From contig JACOUL010000029.1 in assembly GCA_016177875.1 (NCBI GenBank), positions 89,055 through 153,054 of the forward strand: 64,000 nt of DNA, read 5' to 3'. Below the pieces are notes generated by a model, which was not told where the DNA came from, did no database searches, and worked only from the letters and a program-made list of their open reading frames with translations. Below are positions 56,407-64,000 of this stretch, piece by piece. The first letter of the stretch is position 1; the number at the start of each line of letters is the position of its first letter. The position numbers and the translations under genes were made by a program. The stretch is from Burkholderiales bacterium (GTDB lineage: Bacteria > Pseudomonadota > Gammaproteobacteria > Burkholderiales > Burkholderiaceae_D).

Positions 56407-58464
56407 ATGAATGCTTGCGTGTGCGTTCGGCGCAGTCTCAGCCGTTTGGCGTATGTATTCTTGGCCTGCGCATTGGCGGCCTGTGGCGGCGGAAGTCAGG
56501 ATGCCGGCGGTGCCGCAGGCGCGTCGGCGACTTCCTCCGCATCTGCGACCGGCCGGCAACATGCCGAAAGCAACGTGACGGCCACGCCCTTGGCGGCCGC
56601 CGCCACCGTCGTGTCCATCGAAAACGGTAAGCCGGGTACCACCGCATGGCAGTTAAGCAATCCGGCGCTTGCCCACGAGATCGAGGGCTATGCTTCGGTC
56701 ACCAGCGTCAATCGCGGCGGACGCATCGACTTCATGGTCAACACCGCCGCAACCACCTTCAACGTCGATATTTACCGGATGGGATGGTATGGCGGCGCCG
56801 GCGGACGCTTGCTGAAAACCTATACCAATGTGCCGGGCACGGCGCAGCCCATGCCTTGCCTGAATCCGGACGGCGTCATCGAGTGTAATTGGTCGCCGAA
56901 CATTTCTCTCATCATTCCGGCCACGACGACCACGACCTCGCTGGCCTATTGGGCCAGCGGCATCTATTTGGCCAAACTGTCGACCGATACCACGCCCAAG
57001 AAAGAAAGCTACATCATCTTCGTCGTGCGCGACGATGCGCGCAATGCAAGCTTCGTATCGCAATTGCCGATCACCACCTACCAGGCTTACAACTACTGGG
57101 GCGGCAAATCGCTCTACACAGGCTGCGAAACGCATGACTACTGGTGGACTTGTCTGACCGGCACACCGGCGCCCAAGAAAGTTTCATTCAACCGCCCTTT
57201 CGGTAAAAGTTCCAATCCGCCTGCCGCAATCGGGGTGGGTGCCGGCGAGTTTCTGACCAACGTGCAACCCGTGTTGGAAGGCACGCCCATCAGCAGCGCC
57301 GGCTTCGACTACAACATGGTGCGCTGGATGGAGCGGCAGGGCTATGACGTCAAATACATCAGTAACCTCGATTTGCATGAAAACAGCGCGGTACTCAGCC
57401 AAGCCAAAGCATTCATTTCCACCGGCCACGACGAGTATTATTCCAAGCCGATGTGGGACAACTTGATTGCCGCCCGCGGTGCCGGCATCAACCTGGCATT
57501 TTTCTCGTCCAACCAGATTTTCTGGCAAGTGCGTTTTGCTGACGGCGCGTATGGCTTGAATAAGAAAAACCGCATCATGATTTGTTACCGCGGCGGCGGC
57601 GATCCGGTCGGCGACAATAATCTCACGACCGATCAGTTCCGCTGGCTCGGCCGGCCGGAAGCTTCGCTTATCGGCAACCAATACGTGAAAGACCCGATCA
57701 TGGGCGACGTCACGATCACCAATGCGGCGCACTGGCTATTCGCCGGCAGCGGCCTGTGGGACGGCGCCGTCATCAATGGCGCGCTGGGCTATGAAATTAA
57801 CGCTTACGTCCCCGGCGTGTCGCCTGCCCAGACCCGGATATTGGCGCATTCACTCTCGGGCGGGTACGCCAGCGACATGACGTTTTACGTGGATGCTTCT
57901 TCTGCGCAGGTATTTGCCACGGGGACGATGCAATGGTCGTGGGCTCTGGACGATTACATTCCCAATAACTTGCGTCCGGCCTACTACAATTGGCGGGCCG
58001 ATGTGATGACGGCAAACGTGTTCGACGCCTTGGCGGAAAAAAATCTGTCGACCTTCACCAGCATCAACAGCCCGCTTTACCTCAGCACGCCGGCCAACAA
58101 TCTCGAGGCGGCGCAAGTCGTGCAAGACATCGCGCCGTCCGGTACGCAGAAAAATAATCGCTGGCGTGTGTTGCCTTCGGGCGACGCCGGCTATTACCTC
58201 ATCGTCGGACGCGCCAACGGTTTATGTCTCGATGCATACGGATGGGAAGCCGGGGTGCCGGCGGGAACTTGGGATTGCCACGGTGGCGACAATCAAAAGT
58301 GGAGCCTGGTTACGGTCAGCGCCGATCAAATCGCCTTGGTGGAAAAGCGCACCGGCCGCTGTCTCGCCGTGCCCAATGCCGGCACGGCTGCCGGCACAGG
58401 CCTCATGATCGCCAATTGCGATTACGGCCCGAGTCAGCTATGGAAGAGGACTGCGCTGAACTAA
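56407..58464 (+). CDS. Lipoprotein with N,N-dimethylformamidase-like domain and ricin-type lectin domain
   Basis: This is a 685-residue protein. The N-terminus ends LACALAACGGG, a lipobox, so it is probably a lipoprotein. After a short low-complexity linker comes a large domain (about 70-545) with IENGKPGTTAWQL and FISTGHDEYYSKPMWDNL, features of the N,N-dimethylformamidase large-subunit-like family. The last 130 residues hold a ricin-B-type lectin repeat (LCLDAYGWEAG, WDCHGGDNQKWSL, RCLAVPNAG). A small amidase subunit is not seen, so true formamidase activity is unlikely to be the role. A cell-surface polymer-binding or hydrolytic role is plausible. Confidence 0.82.
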   Translation: MNACVCVRRSLSRLAYVFLACALAACGGGSQDAGGAAGASATSSASATGRQHAESNVTATPLAAAATVVSIENGKPGTTAWQLSNPALAHEIEGYASVTSVNRGGRIDFMVNTAATTFNVDIYRMGWYGGAGGRLLKTYTNVPGTAQPMPCLNPDGVIECNWSPNISLIIPATTTTTSLAYWASGIYLAKLSTDTTPKKESYIIFVVRDDARNASFVSQLPITTYQAYNYWGGKSLYTGCETHDYWWTCLTGTPAPKKVSFNRPFGKSSNPPAAIGVGAGEFLTNVQPVLEGTPISSAGFDYNMVRWMERQGYDVKYISNLDLHENSAVLSQAKAFISTGHDEYYSKPMWDNLIAARGAGINLAFFSSNQIFWQVRFADGAYGLNKKNRIMICYRGGGDPVGDNNLTTDQFRWLGRPEASLIGNQYVKDPIMGDVTITNAAHWLFAGSGLWDGAVINGALGYEINAYVPGVSPAQTRILAHSLSGGYASDMTFYVDASSAQVFATGTMQWSWALDDYIPNNLRPAYYNWRADVMTANVFDALAEKNLSTFTSINSPLYLSTPANNLEAAQVVQDIAPSGTQKNNRWRVLPSGDAGYYLIVGRANGLCLDAYGWEAGVPAGTWDCHGGDNQKWSLVTVSADQIALVEKRTGRCLAVPNAGTAAGTGLMIANCDYGPSQLWKRTALN

Positions 58465-58469
58465 TTGTG

Positions 58470-58931
58470 CTATGCGCCGCGCTTCAGCAGGTAATAGCCG
58501 ACGAGCGCGATGCCTATGAGGACCGCGACCCACGGAAAAGCCTTGCCGGATCGCGGTACTTCGCCCGGCGCAAGACCGTTTGAGGTGGGTAAGGAATCGG
58601 GGGCGGACCCGGAAGGAAAGCCGGATGAAGAGCCTTCGACCGCGTCCTTGGCATCTTTCAATTCGAGGCCTGTTTGCTGCCGCAGGAGTTTGATCGCGCC
58701 AATTTTGTCGCCGCGTTGCAGTGCTTCCATCACGTTGGCGGGGAGGCCTCCGGCTGTGCGTACATTGGCGTTGGGCAGCGGCTTGCCTTGCTGATGGGCG
58801 TCGATGAGGTCCTTGGCTTCTTTTAATCCGAGCCCCGTGGATTTGCGCAGCAGCTTGATCGCTTCGATGAGGTTGTTGCGCTGAATCGCGTCGACGACGT
58901 CCGGCGGCAAAGAATTGAAAGGTGTAGACAT
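58470..58931 (-). CDS. Protein with two L7/L12 C-terminal-like repeats and a membrane tail
   Basis: This protein is 153 residues from the ATG at 58931, with GGGAG upstream. It contains two copies of a helical motif like the C-terminal domain of ribosomal protein L7/L12: AIKLLRKSTGLGLKEAKDLID and AIKLLRQQTGLELKDAKDAVEG. A Gly/Ser/Pro-rich linker and a C-terminal membrane helix (FPWVAVLIGIALVGYYLL) follow. It is not a ribosomal protein; the motif may be a protein-binding module anchored at the membrane. Function unknown. Confidence 0.8.
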   Translation of the reverse strand: MSTPFNSLPPDVVDAIQRNNLIEAIKLLRKSTGLGLKEAKDLIDAHQQGKPLPNANVRTAGGLPANVMEALQRGDKIGAIKLLRQQTGLELKDAKDAVEGSSSGFPSGSAPDSLPTSNGLAPGEVPRSGKAFPWVAVLIGIALVGYYLLKRGA

Positions 58932-58952
58932 TGGCGTTCTCCCTATCGTCAA

Positions 58953-59489
58953 TCAAAAACCGGAACCTGGCTGCTTGAGAAATTCGATTTCGTCCATCGT
59001 CGATTCTCTGCCCAGGATCGCATTCCTGTGCGGATATCGACCGAACCGATCGATGATAGCCTTATGCCGCATCTCGTAATCCAGGCTCGAAGGATTTCCA
59101 TTCTTGCGAAACAACTCTACAGCAAGTGCATGGATTTTACGCGATTCGCTGTGCATGAACGGCATGTAGAGAAACTGCTGTTCCACTTGACGCAATGCTT
59201 GATCGGCATTTGCAGCAATGGCTTCTTGTGCCAAAGCCAGCGCCAATGCGTCGGATGCGAACGCCTGCGGTGCGCCGCGAAACATGTTGCGTGAAAACTG
59301 GTCGAGCACGATGATTTCAGCCAGGCGTCCTTGAGGCGTTTCCCGCCATGCATAAAGTTCGCATTTGTTCGCTTGCGTGTGGAGATCTGAAAAACGCTCG
59401 ACAATCAATTTGTCGAAGGCATCGTCCTTGACCCACCATTTGGAGGGATCGATTTCTTCGAACCAGAAGTGGAGGATGTTTTTATGCAT
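58953..59489 (-). CDS. DUF924 family protein
   Basis: This 178-residue helical protein starts ILHFWFEEIDPSKWWVKD, the typical DUF924 N-terminus. It contains LDQFSRNMFRGAPQAFASD and YMPFMHSES, conserved in the family, which has a TPR-like fold. Function unknown. It lies 22 bp upstream of the L7/L12-like gene on the same strand. Confidence 0.9.
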   Translation of the reverse strand: MHKNILHFWFEEIDPSKWWVKDDAFDKLIVERFSDLHTQANKCELYAWRETPQGRLAEIIVLDQFSRNMFRGAPQAFASDALALALAQEAIAANADQALRQVEQQFLYMPFMHSESRKIHALAVELFRKNGNPSSLDYEMRHKAIIDRFGRYPHRNAILGRESTMDEIEFLKQPGSGF

Positions 59490-59590
59490 GAGGCGATTCA
59501 GGCGGTCGGCCGTTGCGCTGATTTGTCGTCATGGTGCTTGTCGTGCATAGCTTACCGTTAACAGTTCTCATGGATGACCATCTCGATATG

Positions 59591-59905
59591 CTAACGCCGC
59601 AAATCGTCTTGTCGTTGGTGGCGAATCGCAGTCACATAGATCAGCGATTCGCTCTCTATGGAAAACAGTGCAACGTAGCCAGTTTTGCGGCCGAACGGGA
59701 TAACTAGCTTGCGCTCGGTTGGGTCGTTGTCCGCCATAGGGCACATATACGGATTTCGCCCGATTTGCTCGAACGCGTTCTCGATTGCGTCAAGCGCTTC
59801 AACGGCCGATTCAAAGTCGGACTGCTCAACCTTGTACAGAAACAGCTCTTGCAACTGCTCGGCGGCATCGTCGGTCAGATCGACCTCGAATGCGCGAGTT
59901 TTCAC
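59591..59905 (-). CDS. RelE/ParE family toxin
   Basis: This is a 104-residue protein with the RelE/ParE layout: an N-terminal strand (RAFEVDLTDDAAEQL), two helices, then a beta sheet with NPYMCPMADNDPTERKLVIPFG and SESLIYVTAIRHQRQ. It overlaps the antitoxin gene by 4 bp. RelE types cleave mRNA on ribosomes and ParE types poison gyrase; the choice cannot be made here. Confidence 0.88.
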   Translation of the reverse strand: MKTRAFEVDLTDDAAEQLQELFLYKVEQSDFESAVEALDAIENAFEQIGRNPYMCPMADNDPTERKLVIPFGRKTGYVALFSIESESLIYVTAIRHQRQDDLRR

Positions 59906-60186
59906 GCGACGGCCTTTTTACGGCTTTTCCCGAATTTCGCTTCGATCATCTTGTCGAGCTTGCCGATCATCTTGGCCGCTGGCACCGTCCGGCCGCCGCG
60001 ACGCGCCTTGGCCAAGGATGCGCGGCCACGCGCCAGAAAATCGGCTTCAATTTTGCGAAATTCAACTTCGTTGCGAACTAGGTTTTCAACAAAGGAGGAC
60101 AAGGTTTCATCTTTCTTTAAGACCGATTCAACCTCTTCGCGAAATTCAGGTTCAACGCGAACCGGCGGCAGAGTGGCAGTTTTCAT
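59902..60186 (-). CDS. Ribbon-helix-helix antitoxin (ParD/YlcI-like)
   Basis: This protein is 94 residues from the ATG at 60186, which follows GGAG. The N-terminal strand and helix (TLPPVRVEPEFREEVESVL) followed by ETLSSFVENLVRNEVEFRK match the ribbon-helix-helix fold. The C-terminus is basic. It precedes the toxin gene and a palindrome lies just upstream. Confidence 0.87.
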   Translation of the reverse strand: MKTATLPPVRVEPEFREEVESVLKKDETLSSFVENLVRNEVEFRKIEADFLARGRASLAKARRGGRTVPAAKMIGKLDKMIEAKFGKSRKKAVA

Positions 60187-60197
60187 GATCGTCTCCG

Positions 60198-60214
60198 TTG
60201 CATTGCTAATGCAA
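60198..60214. promoter_or_regulatory. Operator candidate for the RelE/ParE operon
   Basis: Perfect arms TTGCATT and AATGCAA with a 3-base spacer, 12 bp upstream of the antitoxin ATG. This fits autorepression by the ribbon-helix-helix antitoxin. Confidence 0.65.
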
Positions 60215-60295
60215 TACATTCTATAACACTTTGTTGAACGTGGAGCGCATATTTGCGCATTGCCCGCAACTCATTCCGCCTTTATTTTCTGCGAA

Positions 60296-61252
60296 TTATA
60301 GCGACCCGGCCTGAGTTCTTACTTTCTCAAGCACCACCGCAGCTGCGCGCGGATCAATGCAATCAATCATCACGCGTTCCGGCATCGACCGCAGCCAGGT
60401 AATCTGCCGCTTGGCGAGCTGCCGCGTGGCGGCAATGCCTTTTTCACGCAAGCTCGCCAAATCATATGCTCCGTCCAAATATTCCCATGCTTGCCGATAG
60501 CCGACGCAGCGCATAGACGGCAGACCTAAATGCAAATCGCCGCGCGCGCGCAGGGTAGCGACTTCATCCAGCAAGCCGCTCGGCTGCTTCAACATCGCAT
60601 CGAAACGCGCGGCGATGCGCGCATGCAAAATGCTTCGATCAGACGGTTCGAGCGAGAGCGGCAGCAAGGTGAACGGTAATTCAATCTTCGGTGCGCGTGC
60701 AAGCAGTTGCGACATCGGCTGGCCGGTCAGCATGTAGATTTCCAGAGCACGCTGGATGCGTTGGGAGTCGTTGGGTTTTAAGCGCGCCGCCGTCTCGGGA
60801 TCGAGTTCCGCCAGTCTTGCATGCATGGCGGGAACGCCGTGTCGCGCTGCTTCGGAATCGAGTTGCGCGCGCAAGTTAGGGTCAGCCGGCGGCAGGTCGT
60901 CGAGACCATCGTTCAATGCCTTGAAGTACAACATGGTGCCACCGACTAACAGCGGCAGTTTGCCGCGCGCGAGTATTTCTTCTATCAAGTGCAAGGCGTC
61001 GCTTCTGAACTGCATGGCGGAATAGGATTCGGCCGGGTCGAGAATATCGATCAAGTGATGCGGTACGGTGGCGCGTTCTTCCGCCGTCGGTTTGGCGGTG
61101 CCGATATCCATGCCGCGATACACGAGCGCGGAATCGACGGAAATAATTTCCGACGGAATGTGGCGTGCGATCTCCAGCGCCGCGGCGGTTTTGCCGGAAG
61201 CGGTGGGACCCATCAAGGCGACGACCAGGGGTTTGTTCATCGACATGCCCAT
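60296..61252 (-). CDS. miaA: tRNA dimethylallyltransferase
   Basis: About 318 residues from the ATG at 61252; further in-frame ATGs at 61246 and 61240 are equally possible. The P-loop is [13 protein letters not shown], followed by [18 protein letters not shown] and [12 protein letters not shown], diagnostic of MiaA. It prenylates A37 of tRNAs reading U-starting codons, upstream of MiaB. It follows mutL on the same strand, the mutL-miaA order known from E. coli. Confidence 0.96.
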   Translation of the reverse strand: MGMSMNKPLVVALMGPTASGKTAAALEIARHIPSEIISVDSALVYRGMDIGTAKPTAEERATVPHHLIDILDPAESYSAMQFRSDALHLIEEILARGKLPLLVGGTMLYFKALNDGLDDLPPADPNLRAQLDSEAARHGVPAMHARLAELDPETAARLKPNDSQRIQRALEIYMLTGQPMSQLLARAPKIELPFTLLPLSLEPSDRSILHARIAARFDAMLKQPSGLLDEVATLRARGDLHLGLPSMRCVGYRQAWEYLDGAYDLASLREKGIAATRQLAKRQITWLRSMPERVMIDCIDPRAAAVVLEKVRTQAGSL

Positions 61253-61295
61253 GATGCGGATGATCTGAGAGAGCGCGGAGCGATGCCTGCGGACA

Positions 61296-63122
61296 TCACT
61301 GTCCGCGTAGGAAAAGCTTGTCCAGATCGGATAGCGCCAGTTGCACCCAAGTCGGGCGGCCGTGATTGCATTGATCGGCGCGTTCGGTCGCTTCCATTTG
61401 GCGCAGCAAGGCATTCATTTCCGGCAGCGTCAGGATGCGGTTGGCACGCACTGCCGTATGACAAGCCAAGGTGCCGAGCAATTCATTGCGGCGTTCGATC
61501 AAGACGCGCGAGCCGCCGAATTCGCGCACGTCGCGCAACACGTCTCGCGCCAGCGATTGCGCGTCGGCGTTTTTCAGCAAGGCGGGGATTGCGCGCACCG
61601 CGAGCGTCGTCGGCGACAGCACGGCGATGTCGAAGCCGAGCGAGCTGAGCGTGTCGCGGTTTTCTTCGGCCGTGCCGACTTCGACCGCATCGGCATGGAA
61701 GGTCATCGGGATTAAGAGCGGTTGCACTTGGACTGCATCTTCATCCAAGGCGCGCTTGAATTGTTCATACAGGATGCGTTCATGCGCGGCATGCATGTCG
61801 ACCAGCACCAAGCCCCTGGCGTTTTGCGCGAGTATGTAGATGCCGTGCAACTGCGCCAAGGCAAAGCCGAGCGGCGTATCGATTTCTTCGCCGGCTTCCA
61901 TGCGTCCGCTGGGAACCGCGTGCGGCGGAAAGGCGTGCACGTTTTCTGCGCGGCTGCTAGCGGAGAAGAGCGCGCCGTATTGTTCGGTGTTTTGCGCAAC
62001 GCCGAATCCGGTGCCGGCCGTTGTGCCGAATTGCGCATGCAAGGTGGCTTGCTGCTGCCTTACCCAAGGAAGCGGCCCCGAACTGGCGGTCTGCGGCCCC
62101 GGAGCGGATCCGTGGGCTGTGGCGGAGGTTTGCGCCAGCGCGCGGCTGACCGCATGAAACACAAATTGATGCACGGCGCGGCTGTCGCGAAAGCGCACTT
62201 CGATTTTGGACGGATGGACATTCACATCGACCAGCGCGGGGTCAAGCTCCAGGCAAAGCACATAGGCGGGAAAGCGGTCGCCGTGCAATACATCTTGGTA
62301 GGCGGAGCGCACAGCATGAGTGAGCAGCTTATCGCGCACGAAGCGGCCGTTGACGTAGAAATATTGGGCATCGGCGCGCAGCTTGGCGGCGGTGGGCAAT
62401 CCGGCAAATCCCATCAAGCGTAGCGGCCCCGCAGCCTCGGCAAGCGGCAGGCGCGCGGCGGCGAATTCGTCGCCTAAAATCAGCGCGCTGCGTTTGTCGA
62501 TGTCGCCGATCATCCAATGATCGACGGTCTTGCCGTTGTGCGATAAAGAAAACGCCACGTCCGGGCGCGACAAGGCAATGCGGCGTACGACTTCCGCGCA
62601 ATGGCCGAATTCGGTTTGTTCCGTCTTCAGGAATTTGCGCCGCGCCGGCGTATTGAAATAGAGGTCTTGCACGTCGACCAGCGTTCCTTGCGCGCCGGAC
62701 GAGGGCGTGATCGCGAGCGTGCCGCCATCGATTTGCCAAGCGTGCGCGGCGTCGGCGCTGCGTGAAGTCAAACTGAGTTGCGCCACGGCGGCAATCGATG
62801 CTAAGGCTTCGCCGCGAAAACCGAGCGTCGCGACATTTTCCAGGTCGGTCAATGAAGCAATTTTGGATGTGGCATGGCGCGCCAAGGCGAGCGGCAATTG
62901 ATCTTGTGGGATGCCGCGGCCGTTGTCGGTAATCGCAATGCGTTTGACGCCGCCTTGTTCAAGCTTGACATTGATTTGGGTGGCGCCCGCATCCAGCGCA
63001 TTTTCCAGTAGCTCTTTGACCACGGCGGATGGTCTTTCGACCACTTCGCCCGCGGCGATCTGGGAAATCAATTGGTCGGGAAGCGCTTGGATAGGGCGCA
63101 TGGGCAGATGGGGCGCATTCAT
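61296..63122 (-). CDS. mutL: DNA mismatch repair protein MutL
   Basis: This protein is 608 residues from the ATG at 63122. The GHKL ATPase motifs are [18 protein letters not shown] and [12 protein letters not shown]. The long linker (about 340-420) is variable, and the C-terminal dimerisation domain starts near [16 protein letters not shown]. No endonuclease motif (DQHAxxERxxYE) is complete: [14 protein letters not shown] is present, but the metal-site DQHA is DMHA, as in E. coli-type MutL. It works with MutS and is followed by miaA. Confidence 0.95.
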   Translation of the reverse strand: MNAPHLPMRPIQALPDQLISQIAAGEVVERPSAVVKELLENALDAGATQINVKLEQGGVKRIAITDNGRGIPQDQLPLALARHATSKIASLTDLENVATLGFRGEALASIAAVAQLSLTSRSADAAHAWQIDGGTLAITPSSGAQGTLVDVQDLYFNTPARRKFLKTEQTEFGHCAEVVRRIALSRPDVAFSLSHNGKTVDHWMIGDIDKRSALILGDEFAAARLPLAEAAGPLRLMGFAGLPTAAKLRADAQYFYVNGRFVRDKLLTHAVRSAYQDVLHGDRFPAYVLCLELDPALVDVNVHPSKIEVRFRDSRAVHQFVFHAVSRALAQTSATAHGSAPGPQTASSGPLPWVRQQQATLHAQFGTTAGTGFGVAQNTEQYGALFSASSRAENVHAFPPHAVPSGRMEAGEEIDTPLGFALAQLHGIYILAQNARGLVLVDMHAAHERILYEQFKRALDEDAVQVQPLLIPMTFHADAVEVGTAEENRDTLSSLGFDIAVLSPTTLAVRAIPALLKNADAQSLARDVLRDVREFGGSRVLIERRNELLGTLACHTAVRANRILTLPEMNALLRQMEATERADQCNHGRPTWVQLALSDLDKLFLRGQ

Positions 63123-63202
63123 GCAGTGATTATACTGCTGGCCTAATGTCAACGACGGGTCATTCTCTCTAGTGTATGATGGCGCCGCGCTTAAGGAGAA
63201 AT

Positions 63203-63847
63203 ATGGATTTCATGCAATTTCTCGACATGATGCTGCATGTCGACAAGTCGCTCGGCGACGTCATCGCCCAGTACGGGGTTTGGGTTTATGCGGTTTTGTT
63301 TGCCATCGTTTTTTGTGAAACGGGCTTAGTCGTATTACCTTTTTTGCCGGGCGATACACTTCTATTCGTGGGTGGCGCGTTTTGCGCAACCGGCGCGATG
63401 AATATTTGGCTGTTGATGGCGCTCCTCATCATCGCCGCCGTTACCGGCAATACCGTGAATTACTGGATAGGGCGTGCGATCGGTCAGCGGGTTTTCACGC
63501 AAAATTTCAGATGGCTGGACAAGGCGGCTTTGGAAAAGACCCACGCTTTCTATGAGAACCACGGCGGCAAGACCATTATTCTGGCGCGTTTCATTCCCAT
63601 CGTCCGTACCTTTGCGCCCTTTGTTGCCGGCGTGTCGGACATGACGTTCGCTAAATTCCAGTTGTTTAATATCAGCGGCGCGGTATTTTGGGTGGTGAGC
63701 TTAGTGGCGTCCGGTTACTTCTTCGGCAATATTCCCATCATTCGCGATCATTTGAATACGATCGTATTGATTGGTATCGGCGCCGCCGTGATCCCGCTGG
63801 CGCTGGGCGGCGTGTGGAAGTTCAGCAGAAAGCTGATGCAGCGTTAA
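63203..63847 (+). CDS. DedA family membrane protein
   Basis: This protein is 214 residues from the ATG at 63203, just after AAGGAG. It has several membrane helices and the family motifs FCETGLVVLPFLPGDTLLF and FIPIVRTFAPFVAGVSDM with the conserved arginines. DedA/SNARE-associated proteins act as phospholipid or polyprenyl flippases, and some members transport undecaprenyl phosphate. The exact role here is unknown. It is divergent from mutL. Confidence 0.93.
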   Translation: MDFMQFLDMMLHVDKSLGDVIAQYGVWVYAVLFAIVFCETGLVVLPFLPGDTLLFVGGAFCATGAMNIWLLMALLIIAAVTGNTVNYWIGRAIGQRVFTQNFRWLDKAALEKTHAFYENHGGKTIILARFIPIVRTFAPFVAGVSDMTFAKFQLFNISGAVFWVVSLVASGYFFGNIPIIRDHLNTIVLIGIGAAVIPLALGGVWKFSRKLMQR

Positions 63848-63866
63848 ATTAGATCGCCGCAAAAAG

Positions 63867-63887
63867 AAAGCCACCTTGCGGTGGCTT
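63867..63887. terminator. Bidirectional terminator after the DedA gene
   Basis: Stem AAAGCCACC, loop TTG-C, stem GGTGGCTTT with A/T flanks. It lies between the DedA gene and the convergent chemotaxis receptor gene. Confidence 0.85.
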
Positions 63888-63919
63888 TTTATTTATATGC
63901 GGCAAGGAATGAAAATGCA

Positions 63920-64000
63920 TTAAAACTCTTCCCAATCGTCATTGCTGCCGGAGCGGGCCATGGCCATTTTTCTCTCCGGCGCCGGCTCGGGCGGTGCGGC
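63920..64000 (-). CDS. Methyl-accepting chemotaxis protein, last 26 codons
   Basis: Only the C-terminus lies in the window: a Pro/Ala/Glu-rich tail, then SGSNDDWEEF and stop (TTA in plus-strand reading at 63920). The final DWEEF resembles the C-terminal tether (NWETF in E. coli Tar/Tsr) that binds CheR and CheB. The flexible proline-rich stretch before it is typical of betaproteobacterial receptors. The rest of the gene is beyond the window. Confidence 0.7.
   Translation of the reverse strand, partial: AAPPEPAPERKMAMARSGSNDDWEEF

Overview
The window looks like a piece of a betaproteobacterial chromosome, most likely Burkholderiales and probably Oxalobacteraceae. This rests on gene order and protein character, because no rRNA is present. 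The supporting blocks are the lptD-surA-pdxA-rsmA run divergent from amgK-murU-pepP-ubiH, and the long minus-strand run miaB-phoH-ybeY-corC-lnt-glyQ-glyS-gmhB-plsC-M48-like protease. Core DNA is moderately GC-rich. One stretch (about 3.97-11.5 kb) is clearly AT-richer and looks acquired.

Layout. 1-1.5 kb: end of secD, then secF. 1.5-3.9 kb (minus): a likely operon of cytochrome b561, two periplasmic YceI proteins and a MarR regulator, with a palindromic operator candidate in front. 4.0-10.7 kb: an AT-rich leader and a six-gene plus-strand cluster (amino-acid adenylation enzyme, AurF-type di-iron N-oxygenase, stand-alone carrier protein, nitronate-monooxygenase-like flavoenzyme, alpha/beta hydrolase, MFS exporter). 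This is a compact carrier-protein-based pathway, probably for an N-oxygenated amino-acid product, followed by a convergent TauE-type exporter. 11.5-22.7 kb: housekeeping and redox genes (purB, GST, bacterioferritin, peroxiredoxin, TonB, FMN glutamate-synthase-like protein, mnmA, Nudix, panD, pntA, pntB). 22.7-24.4 kb: a small insert carrying an exported unknown protein and a PIN-toxin/Phd-antitoxin pair. It is bounded by two divergent copies of the 3' end of pntB, each followed by a terminator. 24.5-27.6 kb: a small membrane-associated unknown, a radical SAM/SPASM protein and a class V aminotransferase.

27.8-37.6 kb: ubiquinone hydroxylase, pepP, murU, amgK on minus; lptD, surA, pdxA, rsmA on plus (cell-wall recycling beside outer-membrane biogenesis). 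37.6-42.3 kb (minus): a five-gene unit of ExbB and ExbD homologues, two paralogous proteins that join a TonB-like membrane/proline-rich N-terminus to Sel1 repeats, and an exported ankyrin protein between the paralogues. This is an unusual candidate energy-transduction or envelope system. 42.4-55.9 kb: gloA, a GAF/GGDEF diguanylate cyclase and the long conserved minus-strand block named above. 56.0-64.0 kb: tRNA-Met(CAT), a lipoprotein with an N,N-dimethylformamidase-like domain and ricin lectin domain, small accessory genes, a RelE/ParE-type toxin-antitoxin pair with a palindromic operator, miaA, mutL, a DedA protein, and the last codons of a chemotaxis receptor carrying a CheR-tether-like C-terminus.

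The two best candidates for undescribed biology are the 4.65-10.66 kb biosynthetic cluster and the 37.6-42.3 kb ExbBD/TonB-like-Sel1/ankyrin unit. The pntB 3'-end duplication is the clearest mobile-DNA scar. No CRISPR array, rRNA, intact transposase or integrase was found.
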